Source of the DNA: Cryptomeria japonica
Taxonomy: Eukaryota; Streptophyta; Pinopsida; Cupressales; Cupressaceae
DNA: 60,000 bases
Assembly (NCBI RefSeq): GCF_030272615.1
Contig: NC_081406.1
Location: 242,539,218 to 242,599,217, forward strand
Direction of reading: 5' to 3'
This document shows positions 10,553 through 23,399 of this stretch, piece by piece. The notes beneath the pieces were generated by a model, which worked only from the letters and a program-made list of their open reading frames with translations, did no database searches and was not told where the DNA came from. Each line of letters opens with the position of its first letter. The first letter of the stretch is position 1. The position numbers were made by a program, and so were the translations under genes.

Positions 10553-12639
10553 GAGATGGTGTGGTTTATCATGCAACGTTTCAAGGAAAAACAAGTAATC
10601 ATGGTGCATGCCCCAACATGCCTCGGGTTGGTGGTTAGGTATGCCCCCTCGAGAGATGGGACGAAATTTCAAAAATTCAAACGCTCTTGAAATTTTTTAA
10701 GAAAATTAAGCATGGTACAATGGGGGATTCTGGATTGAATGGTGGAGGAGAAGGGTAAGCCGGTAAGTACCCTTACCCTAGGCCATGCAAGAGATATTGT
10801 GCAAATGCAATGTTGTGGTGCATTTGATTGATATTGTAGACTTGATCAATGTATTCTTGGCGCAATTATTTGGACGGTCTATTGCAATTGGTTGAATTGC
10901 CCCAGTTTTAGTCAAAGTGTGATAGTTGATGTTAGTTGGTCGCTCGGATAGGATAAAGTTTGAGTAAATGAATCAAATTGACCTGTTGAGACTTAGACAA
11001 TTGATGCAATTGCCTGATGAAGTCAAGATATATGAGTCAAATTACTCGTTGAGACTTAGACAACTGATGTAATTGTTTGTTTGGATTGTGTGTGATTGTT
11101 TGATCAATTGATAGTTGGGTTTTAATGGTTGAAACAATAATATGCTTTGCTTACAGGATGACCTACAAGCAAAGCAGGCTATGCAACCTCTCCATTTAGA
11201 GATGGACTATAATGTACTTGGCTTGATCGGTTTGCAGGACATGTGATGAAGGGTGTTCAATGATGACCTAGATGTGGAGGGTGACAAGTTGAAGTCAATT
11301 TTAGATAAAAGGTATGATCGAATAGAATATCAATTACCATGATTATTTATGAATGATATGCAATGGTGTGGATTTATGGATGGATGGAATGCAACAAACT
11401 GCAATAGTAGTATATGTTCATATGAAATTAAATGGATGGATCTTATGCTTTTCATAGTGCTTCTTTAATCATTGAGCTTATTTGGTACTCATCTTGACCG
11501 AGGTACTGGAAACCAAGGTTGAGCGTTACACCTATAACCAGACATATGACAGACAAGGAATATTCCCCTCCATTTTGGTTCGCATACTAATAGTCGAGGT
11601 ATACGCTACAATCAATAAGCCATAGTGATCCACGAATCTCTAGTTTTGCATAGGATCTCGTAGCTTAATGAACTTCCCACGTAGACACCATTAGTATTCC
11701 CTGGTTTTTTATTGGAACAATCCATAGATAGAAAAAAAATCTAAAAGATAGGTTAGGAACCATCCTAGTCACTCTAATCACGTGTGGATATCCTTGAGTA
11801 GCATAGGAACATGATATAAATCAGTAAAAGACAAAAGTACTAACAACAGTCGAACAAACAAAGAATATTCTTGCCAAAAGATGTTTCATCATGTCTTGTT
11901 TTAAGGAAGGATGCATCCTTGTTAAGATGTTTGTTTACTGTTAAGATTTAGTATTTGACCATTTGTGGACTAATTGATAGTTTATCTTGTTTGAGTATTT
12001 GATTTGTAGGCTCAATTTATTTTCATGTCTAATCGAATGTTTGTGTAAACAAGAATCAGTTTATTGCAATGTTTTCGACTAATTTTTATGATGTTTTTGG
12101 TATTTTTATAGTTTTTCCAATGTTTTTGGTGTTTTGCTATATTTTCCAATGGTTTTGGTTTATGTCGAGATATTTTTCAAATGTTTTTGGATTATTTCAA
12201 GACGTTTTTCAAATATATTTTTATTTTGCGTAAAGTAGTTATGTGAACCAATGATATTCAGGATCCACTTCCATCATTATGTAAAGGAAAGTTTCCCCGA
12301 GTTAGGTGCAAGTGCTAAATGTGATGGCAAGATTTTAGGAAAAAGATTAATGATAGATCAATATCAAGCCATGGTAAGTACATAACGTTGTGGATGGATG
12401 AAAGGATGTGATCAATGAATTTGAAAAACAGTAGAGAAATTTTTTTACACATGGTGCATGTTTTCTATGTTTTCACCATTGTTCTTCTCCAAGGTGCCAC
12501 GTGAGTGGTTTTCACCATTTGGATGCATAATTTATCTTTTCTATTTTCTTATTTTTTCAATTTTTTTGTACTTTTTTCGAGACTTCTTTTGAATGTTTTA
12601 GATATTTTGAAATATGTGTAATCTTGATGCTCTGAACAA
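10553..12639 (-). other. 3' untranslated region of gypsy A
   Basis: About 2.1 kb between the end of integrase and the polypurine tract, with no coding domain on either strand. Between 12060 and 12240 a short degenerate motif around TTTTCCAATGTTTTTGG is repeated. A stretch near 11470-11700 (TCATCTTGACCGAGGTACTGG and following) is compositionally distinct, but I cannot assign it. Confidence 0.6.
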
Positions 12640-13896
12640 CTATGTATGGAACTTCTTGAGATGCATGTTGTTTATTAGATCAAGATTGGTTCCTCTTTTA
12701 AAGTAGCCAACTGATATGCCCTTGACCCAAAGACTATAGTAATTACATAGGGACCTAGCCAGTTTGATTCAAATTTTCCTCTCTTTTCCTTGTTTGGCTG
12801 GTTGCAAGGATTTTCTCGGAGAACAAGATCACCAGCTTCAAATGTTCTATTCTTGACTTGATGACTATAGCTTCTACTCGTGTACTACTAATACGGTTTA
12901 AGGTGGTTGAAGGCAGCTTGTCACTTCTCATCTAACAATTCCAAGTCTTGAAGACATGAGACCCAATATTCCTCATCATCGATTAGATTGTGCAGTGATA
13001 CTCGAAGGGATGGTAAATCGACCTCAATAAGTAAGATAGCTTCTTCCCCATAAACAAATGAATATGGTGTTGCACTTGTAGGGGTTTAAATGCTAGTTTG
13101 GTACACCCATAGTGGAGGATTTAGATGGATGTGCCAATCATGATCGACGTCATTGACTATTTTCTTTAGGATTCTTAGGATATTCTTGTTTTAAACTTCC
13201 GCTTGGTCGTTGCCTTGTGGATACTATGGGATGGAGAAGTGGTGTTGGATATGGAATTTGTCACAAAGTTTGTGAACATCCTGGTTTTTAATGGAAGATT
13301 GTTATCTATGACAATGGACATGGGAACACCATACCAACATATGATGAAATTTAGGATAAAGGATGCAATTAACTTGTTGGCGACTTATATTAATGAAACC
13401 ACTTCTATACATTTTGTGAAGTATTCAATGGTAGTGATAATGAATTTATGGCCACATAATGATGATGGATGTATCTTACCCACTTGTTGGTGCATGTATC
13501 AAGTCTCCATGAACTTGGCATTTCTTACACTTTCTAACAAAATAGTAAGAGTCTTTCTCCATTGTAGGCCAGTAGTATCATGTTCTCATGATCCTTTTAG
13601 CCAAAGAAGGGCCGACAGAGTGAGCTTTGCAGATTCTTTCATGTACCTCTTGTAAATTTGTCATCACCTCTTCTTTATCTAAACATCGTAGGAGAGTACC
13701 ATCGATACCTCATCGATATAAGGTATCAACAATGGTTATGTATCAGGAAGATTGGTGTATGAAGGTCTTATGTTGGTTATTGGATAGGTCTGGTGGAATG
13801 ATTTGATCATTACGGTAAGCATAGAAATCAAAATACCAAGGGGAGTTGGGACAACCGATTTGACATACCATTTCAGGCTCTGGGATATCATAAATG
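12640..13896 (-). pseudogene. Gypsy A integrase (downstream part of split pol)
   Basis: Reading down from 13896 on the minus strand gives the linker after RNase H (PNSPWYFDFYAY, IPPDLSNNQ), then the integrase zinc-binding domain ending CKKCQVHGD. The catalytic core follows, where the usual TDYFTKWIE motif reads TIEYFTKCIE. After that come a GEEAILLIEVDLPSLR block and the C-terminal AGDLVLRENP...FESNWLGPYVI block. The frame ends near 12640. Integrase would insert the cDNA into the chromosome. Multiple stops and at least one frameshift disable it, and the first catalytic Asp appears changed to Glu. The copia element separates it from the RNase H at 20580. A 450-base plus-strand ORF at 13203-13655 is only an antisense shadow of this domain. 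Confidence 0.85.
13892..13896. repeat. Target-site duplication AAATG (left copy) of the copia insertion
   Basis: AAATG directly precedes the copia 5' LTR and is repeated exactly at 20575-20579 after the 3' LTR. Five bases is the usual copia target duplication. Confidence 0.9.
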
Positions 13897-14964
13897 TGTT
13901 GGTATTTTGGTATGGTTTTGTCATTGATGTCAACACCTACTAAAACTCTAGCACTTTGGAGATACAACAACATTCACCGACAAGCAAGTGACTTTTACAC
14001 AGTCACCGGTATATGATACACCGACAGGATATAATGATCATCGACACTTGGAATAGCATAGAAAACACTTGGAAATGTCGAAGACATTGTTTGGACATCA
14101 TATTTTGGAGAATTGCTTATTGGCATATTCGTAATTGCATATTTGCCTGTTACCGGCAAATAGGTCCAGGGTTACACCGGCAGGTTTATCTTTTCCAAAT
14201 CAGCACAACATATTATGAAGTTGATTAATTATTGTTGTAAATGCATCAAGCCGACATGTTCAATTGGTTATTGCATCAGATATTGTGTTATTTGTAAAAT
14301 GATTTTATTGTAATATCTTGTAGAGTCGACCTACTAAAACTGGTCTTAGGTTATGGTATAAATGTAAGGTCTTAATTGTAAGATCGATGGAGGAATGCAA
14401 AAAAAAAGGGATTTGTGTGAAGGTATATGCGAGATTAAGCAGAGCTATACATGCAGACATCATTTGAAGGTGAAGCTAGGTTTTTGTGAAAGCATATCAG
14501 AACTACACCGGCACTGAATCCAACATATGAAGATGTTAATTTGAGCAGTACAATTTTATTGGATTTAACCATCCAACTGTAGTCAGTGTGACTCCCATTT
14601 GTGTTGGAGCAGTGAGCTCTAGGCGCTTGGCCTTTCTGCATGTGTAGACCCCATTTATGTACACTTACTATCTGTAGTAGTATCATTTGATTGTGGGTAA
14701 GGTTTCCCACTGTGGTTTTTCCCCTTACAAGGTTTCCATGTACAAACATTTGTGTTATGTGTTGTGGATGATTTTGTCTTTTAGTTTCATGCATTAATCT
14801 TTACCGGTATTGCATTTATCCGTTAAATTTGTCCACCGGTATAGCAGACTGTTTCACCGGTATCATGCAGTATTTTGATTAAGTTATTTTTGGTTTAATA
14901 TTTTAGACAACTGATTCACCCCCCCCTCCCCCCACCCTCTCTAAGTTGTCTCTGGGACCTAACA
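13897..14964 (+). mobile_element. Copia 5' LTR
   Basis: 1,068 bp, starts TGTTGGTATTTTGG, ends GGACCTAACA. The promoter of the element lies here, though I cannot point to a convincing TATA box. The last 100 bases include a C-rich run (about 14918-14936). Two ORFs in it recur in the 3' LTR and are not genes. Confidence 0.93.
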
Positions 14965-14966
14965 AT

Positions 14967-14978
14967 TGGTATCAGAGC
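14967..14978 (+). promoter_or_regulatory. Copia primer-binding site (tRNA-iMet)
   Basis: TGGTATCAGAGC lies two bases after the 5' LTR and is complementary to the 3' end of initiator tRNA-Met, the usual primer of plant copia elements. Confidence 0.93.
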
Positions 14979-15020
14979 AAGGTCCTCTTTTGCAGAAGTT
15001 TAACAACTTGAGGAGATCCA

Positions 15021-18000
15021 ATGTCTACTAACTATTTTAGGAAGGACAACCCTAAACTTGATGGAGCCAACTATGGCATATGGAAGATCAGAATGGAGAC
15101 ACATCTGAATTGTATTGGTAAGGACATCTGGGAAGTTACAAAGAATGGTTATACTGCTGCTACTACCACTCAGCCTAATCCACCTAACTTGACTAAAGAT
15201 GAGGAAAATGATTGCAAAGCAAGAGAAACACTTTTGAGCACATTAACAGATCAGCAAATCATGAGATTATCAGATAGATCAACTGCTAAAGCTATTTGGG
15301 ATCATTTGGAAACATTGAATGAAGAAGATTCCATAGTCAAAATTGCAAAACTTGAAAGCTTCCGGGTCAGGTATGAAAATCTGAAAATGGAAGAAGATGA
15401 AAGAATTTATGCTTTTATGGAAAGAGTTAATGAAATTGTTTTGGGTATAAAATGTTGTGGAGGAACCTTAAGTGAAGATGAAATTGTTTCAAAAATTTTA
15501 AGAGGATTGCCTTCGGCATATAAAATGAAGGTTACTGCTATAAATGAGCTAAGAACAATGCCTAATATATCAGTAACTAGGGATACATTGATTAGAAAAC
15601 TTTCAGCCTTTGAAATTGAGGAATTGGTCTTGTTGCTACTATAAAGACAGATTTAGCCTTCAAAGCATCAACATCATCATTTGACAAATCTGATTGGAAA
15701 GCCTTTTATGCAAGAGAACTTGAGGAAAGCAGGAAAGAAAATGAAGAACTTGAAGAGCTTGAAGCACTATTTGCAAGAAAAATGCCTAAAGGTCCAATTG
15801 GAAGTCAATATGAAGGTAAAACACCCTTTAAATGTTTTAACTGTAATAAGATTGGTCATATGGCTTCAAGGTGCCCTGATAGACATGCTAGACTAAGAGA
15901 AGAAGCTAGAAGGACATATAAGCCTAATCCTGAATATCAGATATACAGATTTAAGAAGAATAAGGACAAATGTTGCTATGTAGCTGATGAAGGAGTGACT
16001 GATGATTCTGATGAAGATCCTGCAGACAATGGATGGGTTTTTGTTGCTATAACAGAAGATCAACCGGCACCTACAGTGCAACTGGTAGAACAGGCCTTGG
16101 CTGCTAAAGTTGAAGTAAAGGATGAATGGATCATTGATTCTGGATGCTCACATCATATGATAGGAGATAAAGGTAAATTCTTGAACTTTCAAGAATATAA
16201 TGGAGGCCTAGTAAGATTTGGAGATGACAAAGCTTGTCATATCAAAGGTAAGGGTTCAATATCTTTTGATGGTAAGCATAACACTGACAATGTCTACTAT
16301 GTTGAAGGTTTAAAGCATAATCTTTTGAGTGTTGGTCAATTAGTTGAAAAAGGTTTTCAGTTACGATTCAAAAATGGAAAATGTAAAATCATGAATAAAA
16401 CTAGTTTAGAAATTGCAACCGGTAATCAGACTAGAGGTAATATCTTTCATTTGAATAATAGTGAAAAAACATGCTTGATTGCACACATTGATGAAAGTTG
16501 GCTATGGCATAAGAGACTCTGTCATGTAAACTTTGATTGCGTGGTAAAAATCATTACTACTAAGGCAGTTAGAGATTTACCTAAAATTGTCAAACCTCAC
16601 AACACAGTATGTAAGGAATGTCAATTTGGAAAACAGGTTAGAGCTAGTTTCAAAAGTATTCCAGAGAAATCTAATAATGCTCTTGATTTAATTCATACTG
16701 ATTTATGTGGTCCATCTAGAACTAAAAGCTTACAAGGTGATAGATATTTCATGCTAATCATTGATGCTTATTCTAAAATGTGTTGGGTTACTTTTCTCAG
16801 AGAAAAATCAGAAGCACTTGGAAAGTTTAAATTGTTCAAAGCAATGGTTGAAAATGAAACCGGTAAGAAAATCAAATGTTTAAGATCAAATCAAGGAGGA
16901 TAATTTACATCTAAGGAGTATAATGCATTATGTGAAGTGAATGGAATTAGAAGACAACTATCAGCACCTCAGACACCACAGCAGAATGGAGTTGTTGAAA
17001 GGAAAAACAGAACTATCTTGGATGCAGCTAGAAGTATGTTATCAGAAGCAAATCTACCACATGTACATTGGAGAGAAGCAATGAGTGCAACGGTCTATAC
17101 ATTCAAAAAAGTTCACATCAAAGGTGAAACTGGTAAGACCCCTCATGAACTATGGTTTGGTATACTCCTACTCTTAAATATTTCAGAATATTTGGAAGTA
17201 AATACTACATTAGAAGAGCTGACTGTATTGGGAAATTTGATCCTAGAAGTGATGAAGGAATATTTCTTGGTTATTCATCTAAGAGTAAAGCATATAGATG
17301 TTTTAACAAGAGATTGCAGAAAATTGTTGAGAGTACAAATGTAAAGATTGATGAACAATTCAGAGGAACTTCAAGGTATATGGATTCTAAACCGGCAACA
17401 GAAATTCTAACAAATGAACCTACACTGAATCCACTGGTACAGAGTGAAGATCCAGTTACACCGGTATCATCTAAAAATTCCACTGTGACTGAAGAACTAC
17501 AACAAACAAAGACACCTCGGTATGTAAGACTGAATCATTCTGAAGATCAAATAATTGGAAACAAAAAAAAGGAGTTATGACAAGAGGAAGATTGGCAAAT
17601 GAAGAGGTATGTCTTATTTCTCAAATTGAACCATCATCAATTAATGAGGCATGTGAAGATAAATATTGGACTAAAGCTATGGAAGAAGAATTAGAGCAAA
17701 TTGAGAAAAATAACACCTGGACATTAGTCCCCCAGCCTAAAGCTAAAAATGTAATTGGAACAAAATGGGTATTCAGAAACAAACTTAATGAAGATGGTAA
17801 GGTTATCAGAAATAAAGCAAGACTAGTGTGTAAGGGATATTCTCAAAAAGGAGTTGACTATAATGAAACCTTTGCATCGGTAGCTAGAATTGAGGCAGTT
17901 AGATTGTTTTTGGTCTTTTCAGCACATAAAAACTACAAAGTATATCAGATGGATATTAAATGTGCATTTTTGAATGAAGATATTGAGGAGGAAGTTTACA

Positions 18001-19160
18001 TTGAACAACCTGATGGATTTTCTTTGACACATGACAAAGATATGGTTTGCAAGTTAAGAAAAGCTTTGTATGGATTGAAGCAAGCTCCAAGAGCTTGGTA
18101 TGCAAGACTAGATAAGTATCTTTTAAAGATTGGTTTTTTTAAAAGAAATGCTAATAGTAATCTATACTATAAAGTGACTAATGATGACATCTTGGCTATA
18201 GAAGTTTTTGTTGATGATATAGTATTTGGAGGAGAAGATGGATTGTGTAAAGACTTTTCTATTAAAATGCAGCAAGAATTTGAAATGTCTATGATTGGTG
18301 AAATAAGATTCTTTTTAGGATTGTAGATATCTCAGACCGACAAAGGTATATTCTTGAGTCAATCAAAATATTTAAAAGAGTTACTTAAGAAATTTGGGAT
18401 GGAGAACTCTAAACCGGTAAGTACACCTATGACTGCAAATGACAAACTATCTTTAAGGGATGAATCTACACCTGTTAATCCAACAAGGTACAAATCTATG
18501 ATAGGAGGTTTATTGTATTTAACACAAACAAGACCTGATATCATGAATGCAGTATCTATTGTTTCAAGATTTCAAAGTAATCCTAGAGAAAATCATGAAT
18601 CAGCAGTAAAAAGAATTTTCCGGTACTTACAAGGCACTACAAATCTTGGATTATGGTATCCTAGAGATGAAAACTTTGACCTATGTGCATACACAGATGC
18701 AAATTGGGCAGGAGATGTGGATGATAGAAAAAGCACCACAGGCGGAGCATTTTTTCTTGGAAGCAGACTAGTTTCTTGGTTGAGTAAGAAACAGACTTGT
18801 ACATCTTTATCAACAGCTAAATCAGAATATGTTGCAGCAGCAACTAACTGTACACAGGTACTTTGGCTTAAACAAATGTTGAAAGACTTAAAGGTAAAAT
18901 GTAAGGAACCTATAACTATCTATTGTGATAACATAGCAGCAATTGATATATCTAAGAATCTAGTACTACATTCTAAAACAAAACATGTTTCAATCAAACT
19001 GAATTTTCTAAGGGAAAAAGTTCAAGCAAAAGAAATAAAACTGGTTTATGTGAATACTAAAGAACAAGTTGCAGATATTTTCACTAAACCTTTGCCTAAG
19101 GAGACCTTTGAATATCTTAGAGAACAGCTTGGGGTCATACCCCCACCGGTAGACACTTAG
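15021..19160 (+). pseudogene. Copia gag-pol polyprotein (decayed)
   Basis: Starts at the ATG 43 bases after the PBS. Gag begins MSTNYFRKDNPKLDGANYG and carries a CCHC zinc knuckle (CFNCNKIGHMASRC, about 15833-15874). The protease has the active-site stretch IIDSGCSHHM (about 16130). Integrase has the HHCC zinc domain (WHKRLCHVN...CKECQFGK) and the HTDLCGP start of the core. Reverse transcriptase has YQMDIKCAFLN and FVDD in place of YVDD (about 18209). RNase H has CAYTDANWAGD and SWLSKKQ. Defects: a frameshift near 15627-15645, a stop at 16901-16903 in the SNQGG/FTSKE integrase motif, a frameshift near 17155, a frameshift in an A-run near 17563, and a stop at 18324-18326. The products would copy the element's RNA and integrate the DNA. 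This copy cannot make them itself. Confidence 0.93.
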
Positions 19161-19529
19161 AGAGCTGATGTTTGTCATCAACTGGCAGAATTAACAGAAA
19201 TATATTCTTACTTCGGCTTTGATGAGGAAGCTACTTCTCAGGGGGAGTAGTTGGTATATTGTAATTGGTTGGTATTTTGTATATGAATCTAACAATTGGT
19301 ATTTTGTTGTAACTTTGGCATTTGATGTCAAAGGGGGAGAGATATCTATGGAAAAACACATTATCTTTTGAGAAGAGATTGGTTCACGGAAAACATAAAG
19401 AAAGCACATGTTATTCTCAGGGAAAGAGATTGTTACTTTGGGAAGATTGGTTTTTATACTTGGCATTTCTGTTTTGGCACTTTGATGGTTTTTCCATCTT
19501 GTGTTGCCATCAATGCCAAAGGGGGAGAT
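19161..19529 (+). other. Copia 3' untranslated region and polypurine tract
   Basis: Non-coding. Two purine-rich patches resemble polypurine tracts: CAAAGGGGGAGAGA near 19329 and CAAAGGGGGAGAT at 19517-19529, the latter directly before the 3' LTR and therefore the functional one. The duplicated patch is flanked in both cases by a short AATGCC/GATGTC context, suggesting a small internal duplication. Confidence 0.8.
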
Positions 19530-20574
19530 TGTTGGTATTTTGGTATGGTTTTGTCATTGATGTCAACACCTACTAAAACTCTATCACTTTGGAGATACAA
19601 CAACATTCACCGACAAGCAAGTGACTTTTACACAGTCACTGGTATATGATACACCGGCAGGATATAATGATCACCGGCACTTGGAATAGCATAGAAAACA
19701 CTTGGAAATGTCAAAGACATTGTTTGGACATCATATTTTGGAGAATTGCTTATTGGCATATTCGTAATTGCATATTTGCCTGTTACCGACAAATAGGTCC
19801 AGGGTTACGCCGGCAGGTTTATCTTTTCCAGATCAGCACGGCATATTATGAAGTTGATTAATTATTGTTGTAAATACATCAAGCCGACATGTTCAATCGG
19901 TTATTGCATCGGATATTGTATTATTTGTAAAATGATTTTATTGTAATATCTTGTAGAGCCGACCTACTAAAATTGGTCTTAGGTTATGGTATAAATGTAA
20001 GATCTTAATTGTAAGATCGATGTAGGAATGCAAAAAAAAGGGATTTGTGCGAAGGTATATGCAAGATTAAGCAGAGCTATACACGCAAACATCATTTGAA
20101 GGTGAAGCTAGGTTTTTGTGAAAGCATATTAGAACTACACCAACATATGAAGATGCTAATTTGAGCAGTACAATTTTATTGGATTTAACCATCCAACTGT
20201 AGTTAGTGTGACTCCCATTTGTGTTTGAGCAGTGAGCTCTAGGCGCTTGGCCTTTCTGCATGTGTAGACCCCATTTATGTACACTTGCTATCTGCAGTAG
20301 TATCATCTGATTGTGGGTAAGGTTTCCCACCGTGGTTTTTCCCCTTACAAGGTTTCCACGTACAAATATTTGTGTTATGTGTTGTGGATGATTTTGTCTT
20401 TTAGTTTCATGCATTAATCTTTACCAATATTGCATTTATCCGTTAAATTTGTCCACCGGTATAGCAGACTGTTTCATCGGTATCATGCAATATTTTGATT
20501 AAGTTGTTTTTGGTTTAATATTTTAGACAACCGATTCACCCCCCCCCCCTCTCAGTTGTCTTCGGGACCTAAAA
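19530..20574 (+). mobile_element. Copia 3' LTR
   Basis: 1,045 bp, starting TGTTGGTATTTTGG and ending GGACCTAAAA, where the 5' LTR ends GGACCTAACA. The 12-base length difference in the middle (near 20140) and a shorter C-run account for the size difference from the 5' LTR. Confidence 0.93.
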
Positions 20575-20579
20575 AAATG
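20575..20579. repeat. Target-site duplication AAATG (right copy)
   Basis: Exact repeat of 13892-13896. Beyond it the gypsy A RNase H sequence resumes. Confidence 0.9.
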
Positions 20580-22950
20580 GGGATCCATAGCTATTCTACT
20601 AAGAACTCGTAGCATGTAGAATTTTGTGGTAGATCTAGGAAAGAGGCTATGTAGCCATTGCATATGTAGCTTTGTTTTGTTCCTGTGGGATTTGCTCAAA
20701 AGTGATAGTTGTGAAGATTGGATTGAAACTATCGACCTTACATTTATAAGGCATGAGCTTTTCATCCTTGGTTTGGTGGTCATCATTGACTTGTCAAAGT
20801 ACCCCTTGAGAGTGACCATAGACTTGTTGGTCCTTCGGGTTCCACTGTATAGCCATTTTGAGCCATGTGATCAAGGCTTTATACTTTTCTATGTTGCTTG
20901 TACATGGAAATATTAACTTGTATGACTCTAGGATGTTGTTACCTTGAGGGATGATGAAGAGAATGCCCGCTCTTGAACCATGTTGGGTGTATCATCCATC
21001 AAAGTAGAGCTTCCGCTATTGTGTAGGTATTACCATGAATATTGCTTCATTAGGAAAGGTTGATATGATTGGGTTATTACACTCCATGGGAGCCTCTACT
21101 AGTTGATTTGTTATTACCTTCCCTTTGATTAACTTGTGGTCCACATACTCAATATTTAATTCGTTAAGGATCATGACCCACTTTGCTAGTCAACTAGTCA
21201 GAGTTGCTTTACTTAACAAATATTTCAAATGATCAATATTTGCAATAAGATTGGTTCTATGTGTCTACATATAGTGTCTTAGCTTGAGGTCAAGGCCACC
21301 ACAAGACATGCTCACTTGATAGGGGTATAGTTGAGTTCATACCCTACCAATGTTCTGGAGATATAGTAGACTGCACATTCCTTCTCTTCTGAATCATGTT
21401 GTGCCAGTATTACCCCTAAGGCAGTAGTAGTAGCTGATATGTATAACAATAAGGGCCTGTCTGGAGCTGTTGGTATTAACAGAGATGGTGTCATGAGGTA
21501 ATAGATGGTGTCATGAGGTAATATTTCAACTATTGAAATGCTTGTTGGCATTTTTCATCCAATTTAAACTAAATATTTTTGTGCAGTGAATGTGTGAAAG
21601 GCTAACATTTATTGGCCAACTGAGTGATGAACCAACGAATGTATTGTAGTCTCCCTTGCAATGTTCTTCCTTGGCTGATGTTCTTCGGAGGTGGCATTTC
21701 AAGGATCACCTTCACCTTTGTAGGAACAAATTCAATTCATTTATATCAGACAATGTACCCTAGGAGCTTCCCAAAGGTTACTCTAAAGACACATTTATTT
21801 GGGTTCAAATGAACCTTGTATTGTTCTAGCCTTGTGAATATCTTTTCTAGGTATGCCAGGTGATTCTCTCTTGTTAAGGATTTTGCTAGAAGGTCATCCA
21901 CATAGTCTTCCATTAAAGTATGCATCATATCATGAAATATGGTGGTCATTTCTCACTGATATGTAGCTCTAACATTCTTTAGGCCTAATGGAATCACGTT
22001 CTAATAGTAAGTGTCCCATGTACTTGAGTGAAGGTTGTTTTGTGTTGATCCTTGGGTATTATCTTGACCTGGTTATACCCGAAAAATCCATCCATGAGTG
22101 AGAGCATTGCATGTCCAATAGCCATATCCACAATCATGTCAATGTTAGGAAGGGACAAGTCGTCTTTTCAAAAATCTTTGTTTAAGTCCCTAAAATTTGT
22201 ACAAATGTGGATGCCTCTATTTGGTTTTGCCACTGGTACAATATTGGATATCCATTCTGCATAGTCAATTAGTCTAATGAAAACAATGTCAAAAAACTTT
22301 TTGAGTTCAGCCTTTACTAAGAGTGCGATCTGAGGATGCATTTTCCTTAGTTTTTGTTTCACCAGTTTGGCTCCTTCTGCTACTATCAATTTATGCATCA
22401 CTAGATTTGTATCTAGTCCTGACATGTCCGCATAGGACCATGCAAAGTTGATTTGTCATTTTTGAAAGAATTTTGCAAAACTAGGATCTTCTTCTGGAGT
22501 CAATAATGCTACTAAGTGTATGATGTGGGGATTTTTTGTTGTTCCCAAATTTATTTCTTTTGTTTCTTCCACAAGGATAAATTATCTTTCTTGATTTGTG
22601 TCAAATGGGAGAATGTCAAACCTTCCATTTTCAAGCACATTACAAAGGTTTTCACCATTGGATTTGTCATTTATTTTTACTTTTTTAGGATCTAGAAGTG
22701 TCGCAGTGAGGTTTTCACTGGAAGATCTGTTCTTGATTGTTATATTTTTGTGACTGAAAGGTTTGGAATTCTCTCTGAAGTAAGCTGTGTTATTGAGTTC
22801 AATATAAAACCTAGCCTTGTGATCCCCGCTTTGTATGTTATCCCAAAGTTTGAGGAAGTCAATGATCGCATCATCATTTTGGAACACATCTAGGCATGGG
22901 GGACCTTGTTGGTCCCAACCAATGAGTTGGGCATGTATAAGTGGCATCAC
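20580..22950 (-). pseudogene. Gypsy A reverse transcriptase with two RNase H domains
   Basis: On the minus strand from 22950: a spacer region (HAQLIGWDQQGPPCLD), then the RT with VKAELKKFFDIVFIR, WISNIVPVAKPNRGIHIC, FGYNQVKI, and the catalytic YVDD box preserved at 21893-21904. The first RNase H follows (LLLYISATTTALGVILAQ, YYISRTLVGYELNYTPI, about 21550-21310). A second, archaeal-type RNase H lies at about 20980-20590, with a YFDGS motif, an EKYKALI motif carrying the Glu, a QVNDDHQTK stretch and a PQEQNKATYAMA tail. The doubled RNase H places the element in the Tat lineage. The frame is broken by several stops (for example near 22165, 21955 and 21600) and by frameshifts. Integrase continues at 13896 beyond the copia insertion. 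Confidence 0.88.
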
Positions 22951-23399
22951 ATCATCAACTAGGTTAAGCTTATAATATTTGGCATTTAAGGTGAAGACGA
23001 AGGAATCGAGGTCATCGTTGGTACTCTCCTATTCATATTCAAGCTTAGGAGGCGATACGTCTCGATCAAAAGGACATTGTGACTTTTGTTCAACAAGATC
23101 TCTTAAAGTTTTGAACCATGCCTCTCCTTCAACTCTTTTATCTTCAAAAGAATCAAAAGAATCCCATTCATATTCATGTGAATCTAAAGAATCTCATTCA
23201 TAGTCATGTGAATCTATCTCAGAATCACTTTGCAGAAGTCTGTCACAGTGTCATACCTTGGAGTGATTAACTTCTGCACACCATAACCCTTTTTCTTGTC
23301 TATTGTATTTGTAGATTTTGATCAAGAAGTGCTTGATTGATTTGGATTATATCCTAGTCCTTCGAGTTAATTTCTAGGTTGTAATGAAGGTTGCAAAGG
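22951..23399 (-). other. Gypsy A spacer between protease and RT
   Basis: Decayed coding spacer. The sequence around 23120-23220 contains a short repeated Ser/Glu-rich unit (plus-strand AAAGAATC.CATTCATA.TCATGTGAATCT, about three times). No domain recognised. Confidence 0.5.

Larger units (their letters stand above)
13897..20574 (+). mobile_element. Complete Ty1-copia retrotransposon inserted in gypsy A
   Basis: A 6,678-bp element with LTRs 13897-14964 and 19530-20574, PBS 14967-14978, a single gag-pol reading frame in Gag-protease-integrase-RT-RNase H order (copia order), a polypurine tract just before 19530, and a perfect AAATG duplication. It splits gypsy A exactly between its second RNase H and its integrase, and the two halves join in the expected domain order when the insertion is ignored. 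LTRs differ by about 15 substitutions in the first ~400 bases, all but one transitions. The 5' LTR has a 12-base segment absent from the 3' LTR. The terminal CA of the 3' LTR is mutated to AA. The coding region is disabled by three frameshifts and two stops. Confidence 0.95.

Noticed and set aside
13203-13655. 150-residue plus-strand ORF
   Set aside because: Antisense to the gypsy A integrase core; the minus-strand reading carries the conserved motifs.
14435-14794. 119-residue minus-strand ORF
   Set aside because: Lies within the copia 5' LTR and recurs at 20067-20414 in the 3' LTR; no motif.
20523-20819. Separate minus-strand ORF spanning the copia/gypsy joint
   Set aside because: It crosses the 3' LTR end by chance; the gypsy RNase H frame ends at the target duplication.
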